This document shows positions 6,434-12,943 of a stretch of 36,924 nt of DNA, piece after piece. Source of the DNA: Aminivibrio sp. (GTDB lineage: Bacteria; Synergistota; Synergistia; Synergistales; Aminobacteriaceae); NCBI RefSeq assembly GCF_016756745.1, contig NZ_JAESIH010000021.1, positions 1 to 36,924 of the forward strand, read 5' to 3'. A program made the position numbers and the translations under genes. The notes under the pieces were generated by a model. The model was not told the DNA's origin. It saw only the letters and a program-made list of their open reading frames with translations, and did not search any database. The stretch's first letter is position 1. The number at the start of each line of letters is the position of its first letter.

Positions 6434-7973
6434 GGTCGCCGCCTCCGAAATATTCCGCTCCGCGCCGGAATCCGCGCCCCGGAGTTTCCTTCACGCCCTC
6501 CCCGGGCGTCTGGGAAATATCCATGTTCTTCTCGAGAATGTTCTTGAGTTGCTGGTACGACGGAGAGATTGTTCGCGAAACGATGATGCCGCAGGCCCGT
6601 TCGAGCCGGAGGGGACCGAACTTCTCCCGCAGGCTCAGCACGCCGAAACAGGAGCGGTAGGCCTGCTGCTCAATGACCGCCCGGTCGAGAATAGCTTCGA
6701 CCACCCGTCGGGTGGCGTTCCCGGTTTTCTCTGCCCAGCGCAGGAAGCGGTCGCGGTCCCATTCGACGAAGAAGAGCTTGTCAGGGGGCATGTGCTCCGC
6801 GACGGTGGCATAGTCGCCCTTCCCCCACAGTCTTTTATGGGACGCAATCCGCTGATGCTGGTAGAATATTTCCACTGCCGCCTGCGTTGCCCGGACGTCG
6901 ACCTCTTCTCCCAGATATTCAAACGGAACGGAGTAGAATTTGCGTTGATAGGCGATGTGGCAGTTCGTCTGGACCTTGGCTTTCCCCCACTGTGCCGGTT
7001 CGTAGGGGGATTCGGGAAGCGGGAGCAGGAAATCCTTTTCTTCGGCGAGAAAAGATGTCCAGCGGCTCTCGCTTTTCCCGGTCAAGGGCGCGGAATTGAC
7101 ATGCTCAAGGGCTGTGCGGACGTGCCGCTGCAGGTCCGGGAAGGACAGGATCCGGATGTTGCGGAGTTTTGCGATGATTTTTCGCGACGAAATCAACACG
7201 GCGTTTTCCGCGGACGCCTTGTCCTTGGGCTTGCGGACTCGAGCTGGCAGTATGACCGTTCCGTAATGGGCGGCCATCTCCTGATATGTCCTGTTCAGGT
7301 CGGGCTCGTAGAAATCGGAGCGCTTGACGCCGCTTTTCAGATTGTCGGGGATAACCGTCTTGGGAACGCCGCCGAAATATTGAAAGGCGTTGACGTGACC
7401 GGTGATCCAGGACGGCAGCTTTTGGTCGCGGAACGGCTCGGCGTAGATGATCCCGCTGCACGGCAGAACGGCCACGAACAACGAAGCCTGAGACATCTTT
7501 CCGCTCTCCGCGTCGAAGAAGGCGATCCTGGCGCCGGCCCAGTCCACTTCGAGCGAGAACGCGGGTTTGTGCTCCAGCCGGATGGTCGCCTTGTGAACCC
7601 TGGCATGCAGATGGTAGTACCGCCGGAATTGCGTCTCCATGTAAAAGCGCTCGCTGCTTTGGCGGCATTGTTCAACGTACTCCTCCCAGAGCAGCTTCAG
7701 GGTGACATGGGGCTTGGCCAGTTCAGCATGCACATAGTCGAAGTCGGGCATCTTGAAGGTTGCGTCTCGGGACGGGGCGGTGATTTGCAGCAAGCCTTGC
7801 GTCACGGCGGTGTCGTCCAATGCGTCCAGGTCTTTCAGGGTGAGCCAGCCTTGATCCCGCGCCTTACGCAGATACAGCGACACCGTGTTTCTGGACACCC
7901 CGTGCGTGGCGGCGACCTTGCGCTGACTCAGGCCGCTGTAAACGGCCCGGACAATGGTGAGAAAATCTGACAA
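6426..7973 (-). CDS. istA: IS21-family transposase IstA
   Basis: The 515-residue DDE transposase has an N-terminal helix-turn-helix (SQRKVAATHGVSRNTVSLYL, about residues 16-35), an RNase H-fold core with LEVDWAGA (D144), VIPDNLKSGV (D210) and the glutamate of DKASAENAV (E256), and the Mu-type C-terminal beta domain. It catalyses cut-and-paste or circle-mediated transposition together with IstB. The start is a TTG at 7973-7971 with AGGAGGT six bases upstream; no ATG fits better. Full length and motif-complete. The promoter would lie near the right terminal repeats. Confidence 0.95.
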   Translation of the reverse strand: MSDFLTIVRAVYSGLSQRKVAATHGVSRNTVSLYLRKARDQGWLTLKDLDALDDTAVTQGLLQITAPSRDATFKMPDFDYVHAELAKPHVTLKLLWEEYVEQCRQSSERFYMETQFRRYYHLHARVHKATIRLEHKPAFSLEVDWAGARIAFFDAESGKMSQASLFVAVLPCSGIIYAEPFRDQKLPSWITGHVNAFQYFGGVPKTVIPDNLKSGVKRSDFYEPDLNRTYQEMAAHYGTVILPARVRKPKDKASAENAVLISSRKIIAKLRNIRILSFPDLQRHVRTALEHVNSAPLTGKSESRWTSFLAEEKDFLLPLPESPYEPAQWGKAKVQTNCHIAYQRKFYSVPFEYLGEEVDVRATQAAVEIFYQHQRIASHKRLWGKGDYATVAEHMPPDKLFFVEWDRDRFLRWAEKTGNATRRVVEAILDRAVIEQQAYRSCFGVLSLREKFGPLRLERACGIIVSRTISPSYQQLKNILEKNMDISQTPGEGVKETPGRGFRRGAEYFGGGDHA

Positions 7974-8047
7974 TTGAATACCTCCTGAGATAAATTCCGT
8001 CTTCCGACGGTAATTCGATCTTACAGGAGTTCACCCTGACCGGCTCC

Positions 8048-9073
8048 ATGCCGGCGCGCCGGGTGGCTCTTTATGTGCGCGCCGGTGGCTCTAACACTCC
8101 GCGCGGGTGGCTCAGTTTCGCCGTGTTTTCCAATCATCAATACTTGGAAACAAACTTTCCCCAGATGCCTGAGGCCCCCCAAGTGTTCAAAAGAAGGTAC
8201 AAAATCCCTGAAGATTTTTCAGGAGATTCTTTCAAAATATACGTTGAAAAACCGGAGTCACTTAAACTGCTCTCTTCATTTCTGAGGAATAGGAAGATAA
8301 AAGAAACACCAGAAATCAAAAACAAAAAACGCAACGAACAGATCAAGAATTTTTGTACTGAGAGAGGAATTGAAACACTTGTTCATTTCACCAGGTTTGA
8401 AAATCTGGAAAGTATCCTAAAAAAAGGTTTCTTATCAAGAGAAGAACTAGAGAAATGGGACTCAACCAATCAGCCTGTTTTTAATGACAGCCAGCGTATA
8501 GATCAATGCCCGGATTCAATTTCGCTTTCAATCTCCTTCCCGAACTACAAAATGTTTTTCCACTACAGACAGAGAAATTCTGCAAAATGGGCAGTGATAC
8601 TTTTGAAACCGGACATACTATGGGAGATGGACTGCGCCTTTTGTATGGATAATGCTGCTAAGAGTCTAGTCAGTCGAATCCCCTTGTCGGAACGAAAAAA
8701 TGTGTATTCTCTATACTCGATGTTCAAAGATCATCCAGAAAACAAGAGGTGCAATTTGGGAATACCCGATTTCTACACCACAAGCCCCCAGGCGGAAGTG
8801 CTTGAATTCAATCCAATTCCTGCAGAATATATCACCGAGATCCATTTTGAAGAAATTGAAACCTTCAATTCATGGATGAAGCTCCACGGAGGGAAGCAAC
8901 CTGATGAACATCTTTTCAAATGCGAAACTCAGTTTTTTAAAGCTAGAATAGATTACTTGAAATGGCCAACTACTGCCGGGGGGGGAAGTGGTATTCTGGG
9001 CGAAGAAATTATCGGCGGAGATTTTTCAAACTATGACGGGGGAAACAATGCTGATGATGAAATACCTTTTTAG
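8048..9073 (+). pseudogene. darT: DarT1-like ADP-ribosyltransferase toxin, 5' end replaced by IS21
   Basis: The frame continues the gene broken at 5571. Codons 1-22 come from the IS21 right end, and native sequence starts at about 8115. Residues about 100-260 form the DUF4433/DarT ADP-ribosyltransferase domain: the NAD-binding histidine in ETLVHFTRFENLESILKKG (H113), the SISLSISFPNYKMF strand, the WAVILLKPDILWE segment, and the probable catalytic glutamate in SPQAEVLEF (E250). DarT enzymes attach ADP-ribose to bases of single-stranded DNA. The C-terminal tail (…GGGNSGILGEEI-like, ending DDEIPF) is acidic and glycine-rich. The catalytic domain itself is undamaged, so a truncated toxin could still be made if translation starts in or near the IS end; no good ribosome site is seen there. 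The next gene begins 9 bases after its stop. Confidence 0.75.
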
Positions 9074-9082
9074 GTAATTAGC

Positions 9083-9781
9083 ATGGCCACAAGACCTGTT
9101 TTCAAGCCATTATCCGCTTTTCCGTTTGTTGAGGAAATACCTGTTGAATTCAAATGGTACCCGGGGTTTGCAAAATCCCAGGCTCAGAAGTCCCTGCATG
9201 CCCTACACTCTGCAGCGAAACAACTGGGCATTTCTTCAATCCTGGAAATATCGTCCCGGTCGATGGATCCTTTGGGGATTTCTCTCAGCGCGTTCAACCT
9301 CCAAATTAATCCGGAGAATGCCAATGCCCCGGGAATGAGCGTGGAATGCGCCTTCCAGGGAAGCAAGGTTTTTCAATACGGCGGTCCATACCATGACTTA
9401 TACAAGGTCCCAAGTATTGAGGCAAAGAAGGATCCACGAATACGAAATTCCGGTGACCTTGTGGCATTCAATTTCCTTGGCGAGAGTTTTCCTATCACTC
9501 CGGTCACAGCTTTTTACGACTGGATTTACATGACTGCATTGTCCCAAAATCCGAAGTTATCCAAGGAACTTCTGAATTTTGAGGCCTTTTCCGACATCGC
9601 TTTCAATCCCCAAAAATCACTCAACTGCCAGGCCCGTGCTGCCGCTCTTTTTGTTGCACTGAATATGTGCGGGGAAATCGAAAAGGCCTTACAGGACAAA
9701 AAACACTTTTTCTGTCTGCTCGCCGGTCCGCCTATCAAGCAAACAAAAATTATTGTAGGGCAAATAAATCTATTTCAATAG
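9083..9781 (+). CDS. NADAR-family antitoxin associated with DarT1
   Basis: The 232-residue protein carries a NADAR-like core: VECAFQGSKVF (residues 87-97) corresponds to the E-N-A-x-Q-x-x-K-F signature of NADAR domains, followed by a glycine/tyrosine-rich loop and the helix PVTAFYDWIYMTAL. NADAR proteins remove ADP-ribose from nucleobases, and a subfamily is encoded next to DarT1 toxins as the antitoxin. Translation starts at an ATG 9 bases after the toxin frame, so the two form an operon. The stop codon TAG is made of the last two bases of the 4-bp target duplication plus the first base of the IS1182 element; before insertion the stop was also TAG, so the protein is full length. With the toxin gene broken, this antitoxin is expected to be transcribed only from read-through or an IS promoter. 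Confidence 0.72.
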   Translation: MATRPVFKPLSAFPFVEEIPVEFKWYPGFAKSQAQKSLHALHSAAKQLGISSILEISSRSMDPLGISLSAFNLQINPENANAPGMSVECAFQGSKVFQYGGPYHDLYKVPSIEAKKDPRIRNSGDLVAFNFLGESFPITPVTAFYDWIYMTALSQNPKLSKELLNFEAFSDIAFNPQKSLNCQARAAALFVALNMCGEIEKALQDKKHFFCLLAGPPIKQTKIIVGQINLFQ

Positions 9782-11439
9782 AGCCTGTTGCATAAGTAGC
9801 GCTGATTTAAGTTATCCACAAGCAGAAGTGCGGTAAAATAGTACATGAATCAAAGCAATGCAAAGACTGCCGGGGTGGATTATTGTGGCCTATAATTTTA
9901 GACATTGCAATCTAAATCAAATGTATCTGTTACCGCCGGACATGAGAGACTGGCTGCCGGGAAATCATTTTGTCTGGTTCATAATGGAGATTGTCTCCTC
10001 CCTTGACCTCAGTGCCTTCTTCAGGCGCTACAACCCTGAAGGAGACGGAAGACCGGCATATCATCCCTCCATGATGACATCGCTGTACTTTTACTCCTAC
10101 TGCACCGGCGAAAGGTCGAGCCGAAAGATCGAGCGGCTCTGCATGGAGAGCGTACCTTTTAGAATTATATCCGGTGACCAGCAACCGGATCATACCACCA
10201 TAAGCCGTTTCCGAAAGAAATTTGCCCCTGAACTTTCAGCCCTGTTTCTCCAGGTTGTTAATTTATGCTACGAATCAGGACTTTGCAATTTCAAAACAGT
10301 TTCGGTGGATGGAACCAAGATTCAGGCCAGCGCCTCCATGGCAGCCAACCGGAACGAATCGGGGCTCAAGAAAGAGATAAAAAAGTATTTCAAAGAAGCA
10401 GACGAGGCAGATGCCCGGGAAGATGAGCTTTACGGCCCCGGCAGGAGAGGGGATGAACTCCCTCCTGAACTGTCTACCCGGGAGAACAGACTTCGTAAGA
10501 TCAAAGAAGTCCAGGAACGCCTCCGCACGGAAAAAGAGGAAAAAGTCCGCTCCCAGGAGGAAAAACTAAACATGCGCAAAGCGCAGGAAGAGTCCACTGG
10601 AAAGAAAAAGCGGGGGCGCAAACCCAGGAGCGTCGAGGCTGTCGAGAAAGAGGCGTCTGAAAACCTCAAGGGCAATCTCACCGATCCGGACAGCAGAATC
10701 ATGAAGACCTGCAAGGGGTACATTCAGGGATTCAACGCCCAGGCAGCGGCTTCAGAGGACCAGATAATACTGAGCGCCGAGATAACTCAGGAATGTAACG
10801 ACAAAAACCAACTGATACCCATGCTTGAAAAAACAAAAGAAAATCTTGATGCCGTGGATTCAGACATAGAAATAGGCACTCTTCTGGCAGATGCCGGCTA
10901 CTTCAGTAAAAAGAACCTTGAGAGCATAAAGCCCGAAGACCCGGATCTTCTGGTCGCTGTAAGCAAGGAGTGGAAGACCCGCAGTGCGCAAGCGCAGGGA
11001 GACGGCAACGAAATCCCTGAGCCTCTCACCCCGGTCTCCGCCATGGAGTATAAGTTGTTGACCCCAAAAGGAAAAGAGCTTTACAAGAAGCGCAGCATCA
11101 CCATAGAACCGGTGTTTGGGCATATCAAGGAAGTGCTGCGGTTTGGTCGGTTCATGCGCAGAGGATTGGAGGCCTGTCGCTGTGAATGGAAGATGGTGTG
11201 CACAGCCCATAATCTCCTCAAGCTGTGGCGGTATGGAATTGACAAGGTTCATGAAAAGATCCGGAAAAGCAGGGCAATCGTTCCAGCAGAAAAGGGCGAA
11301 ACTTTAGCTTTGGCTGTATAGGTAATTTTTCTGAACGAATTTAACCGTCTGTCTACATCTGATGCTAAGGTACCAGCCTGAAAAACCAGGTCTTTTCGGT
11401 GGATAACTTTTTGTAAATTACCGGTTTGGCAACAGGCTC
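9781..11439 (+). mobile_element. IS1182-family insertion sequence with AATA target duplication
   Basis: The ends are GAGCCTGTTGC (9781-9791) and its exact reverse complement (11429-11439). Inner matching AAGTTATCCAC blocks lie further in on both sides. The 4-bp direct repeat AATA flanks the element at 9777-9780 and 11440-11443. It is 1659 bp long with one transposase gene. Intact ends, an intact gene and a perfect duplication suggest a recent insertion. Confidence 0.93.
9885..11321 (+). CDS. IS1182-family DDE transposase
   Basis: The protein begins MAYNFRHCNLNQMYLLPPDMRDWLPGNH (in two visible blocks), the standard N-terminus of IS1182 transposases. The DDE core residues lie in VSVDGTKIQASAS (first Asp), LADAGYFSKKN (second Asp) and RSITIEPVFGHIKE (Glu). 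A long charged coiled-coil insertion (roughly residues 165-250, rich in E/K/R) separates the first two. The GTG at 9885 is chosen because GGGGTGG lies 6 bases upstream and the N-terminus then matches the family; the frame is open to an ATG at 9858. 478 residues, full length, no frameshift. Confidence 0.92.
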   Translation: MAYNFRHCNLNQMYLLPPDMRDWLPGNHFVWFIMEIVSSLDLSAFFRRYNPEGDGRPAYHPSMMTSLYFYSYCTGERSSRKIERLCMESVPFRIISGDQQPDHTTISRFRKKFAPELSALFLQVVNLCYESGLCNFKTVSVDGTKIQASASMAANRNESGLKKEIKKYFKEADEADAREDELYGPGRRGDELPPELSTRENRLRKIKEVQERLRTEKEEKVRSQEEKLNMRKAQEESTGKKKRGRKPRSVEAVEKEASENLKGNLTDPDSRIMKTCKGYIQGFNAQAAASEDQIILSAEITQECNDKNQLIPMLEKTKENLDAVDSDIEIGTLLADAGYFSKKNLESIKPEDPDLLVAVSKEWKTRSAQAQGDGNEIPEPLTPVSAMEYKLLTPKGKELYKKRSITIEPVFGHIKEVLRFGRFMRRGLEACRCEWKMVCTAHNLLKLWRYGIDKVHEKIRKSRAIVPAEKGETLALAV

Positions 11440-11675
11440 AATAGATGGTATTTTTTATTCTATGGCCTGAATTCTTGTAAATGACTCTCGGTACCCAATA
11501 CAAGCAAAGGCGTTGCGTTTTTGTCGCTAAAACTAAACATCTTTTGATTAAGAGTGATTTCAACACACAATGATTCTGATACTCTAAAAGAAATTTAAAT
11601 TGTTTTTCTAAAAAATAATCTTGAAATGCTATTCTGTTCCTGGCTGTATTAATTTTGAAGAGAGGAGAGAAGCTA

Positions 11676-12719
11676 ATGGTTGAGGGTCATATCAGAGGAC
11701 TTTCACAATATTATTCCAATGGTCTGGAACGTATGGAAATTTGGATTGACAAAAAACATGCCTCTTCTCTACCGTGCCAAAATAATCAAAGAATCCCTAT
11801 AACGCTGATGATTGGAGAAAAAAACTTTGTTACAGGTTTAAGGAGTACTCCAGACAATGATTATGTATGGATTTGTCCCGATTTAAAAGATACACTTGGA
11901 AGAAAATCCTGTAGTCTAGCACAAGCGCTTTTGAGTAATGACTTTCAGAAAAATCAAAAGGTTAAATTGGTTTTTGACGGGAATATAGCAAGAATAGAAC
12001 CGATTTCTGAAATCGAAGTTCCTGATAAAAGCAGAAAAATAGCCGACCATTGTAAAATAGTGCTTGATTTGGCAAATGCAAAATTAAGTGAAGAGTTTTT
12101 TTATAACAGTCTCGCCCTATGTGTTATTGATGCTGTTTTTTCTCTTGGTATAAGCTATACAGCGACGCGTAATGTTGTGAAAAACTTTTGTTCCAAATTA
12201 AAGATCAAGATGTTTAGGCACCATGGAAGCAAATACCCTAAAATCGAATCTCAGTTTTCTATGGAGGCGCTGCTTTCCTTATACCAGAATCATTCTTTTG
12301 AAGAACTGGCAGACATAATCTTCAAAAACCACAATAGAACATCACCCCGAAACGGCATTCTAAAATCGGAAGCGGTGTTTCGCTTTGCCAGTGTCCTTCA
12401 TACTTTTGGGGTAAACTATTTCCAAGACATACCCCTTGTGATTGAAAGCTCAAATTTCGAATCCTCAATCAAGAAAATACCCGGTCAAAGCAGTGGTCTA
12501 TCAACCAAATACTTTTACATGCTTGCAGGTGGAGAGGACTTCATTAAGCCAGATAGAATGATAATCCGATTTGTTGAGTCTGTGATTCAAGAAAAAGTAG
12601 ACTCAGATAAAACATCTTCTTTGATTTTGGATGCCCTTACGATTTTAAAAAAAGAGTTTCCTGCTCTGACCCCAAGAATGCTCGACCATGAAATATGGAA
12701 GTACCAACAAAATTTATAA
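11676..12719 (+). CDS. Helix-hairpin-helix protein with putative B3-like N-terminal domain, function unknown
   Basis: The start ATG at 11676 follows a GAGGAGAG ribosome site; a longer TTG reading is less likely. The 347-residue product has two parts. Residues about 1-110 (GLSQYYSNGLERMEIWIDKKHASSL…, GLRSTPDNDYVWICPDL) are beta-rich and remind me of the B3/EcoRII-N-like DNA-recognition fold. Residues about 120-347 look like an HhH-GPD-type helical bundle, with KKIPGQSSGLSTKYFYMLAGG and then FIKPDRMIIRFV placed like the hairpin and catalytic aspartate of DNA glycosylases (D293). The catalytic lysine of endonuclease III-type enzymes is not evident. Base composition is very AT-rich compared with the BREX genes. 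It converges on the UvrD-like helicase gene at 12944. The upstream 11444-11675 interval holds only AT-rich sequence. Function is not established. Confidence 0.6.
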   Translation: MVEGHIRGLSQYYSNGLERMEIWIDKKHASSLPCQNNQRIPITLMIGEKNFVTGLRSTPDNDYVWICPDLKDTLGRKSCSLAQALLSNDFQKNQKVKLVFDGNIARIEPISEIEVPDKSRKIADHCKIVLDLANAKLSEEFFYNSLALCVIDAVFSLGISYTATRNVVKNFCSKLKIKMFRHHGSKYPKIESQFSMEALLSLYQNHSFEELADIIFKNHNRTSPRNGILKSEAVFRFASVLHTFGVNYFQDIPLVIESSNFESSIKKIPGQSSGLSTKYFYMLAGGEDFIKPDRMIIRFVESVIQEKVDSDKTSSLILDALTILKKEFPALTPRMLDHEIWKYQQNL

Positions 12720-12943
12720 ATATATTGTAATATTTCAATTAGTATAGTAACGCTACCAACTTGTAAACACAGGTTTCGAAAACAATGAAAATAAGAGATA
12801 TTTCTCCCGCTTGATTCGGACTCTCTAAGTAGAAACTGATGGAGTTCTATATAGCTATCTGCCTTTTTTTGATTATTAAGTTCCCGTAGAGCCACTTGTC
12901 TCCATTTGTAGATTCACGTTGTCAAAAAATCCTTAATTTTGCT

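Larger units (their letters stand above)
5572..8114 (-). mobile_element. IS21-family insertion sequence with multiple terminal repeats
   Basis: The element carries istA and istB in the usual overlapping order. Each end bears about four copies of an AGAGCCAC-type motif spaced roughly 15-23 bases apart: on the left near 5573, 5596, 5613 and 5631; on the right (reverse orientation) near 8113, 8090, 8067 and 8043. Multiple terminal repeats are characteristic of IS21-family ends and are the binding sites of the transposase. The element interrupts the DarT1-like gene. Exact termini are uncertain by a few bases because the left end falls in a T-run and no target duplication can be read. Confidence 0.85.

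Noticed and set aside
6432-7970. Long plus-strand open frame opposite istA (512 codons)
   Set aside because: It is the antisense shadow of the transposase gene, which carries all family motifs and a ribosome site; the plus-strand translation shows no recognisable domain.
5690-7973. IS21 genes as part of a defence system (Tn7-like or other)
   Set aside because: istA and istB have the standard IS21 overlap and are bounded by element ends on both sides; there is no extra cargo.
11655-11675. Upstream TTG start for the helix-hairpin-helix gene
   Set aside because: The GAGGAGAG ribosome site lies inside this extension and points to the ATG at 11676.
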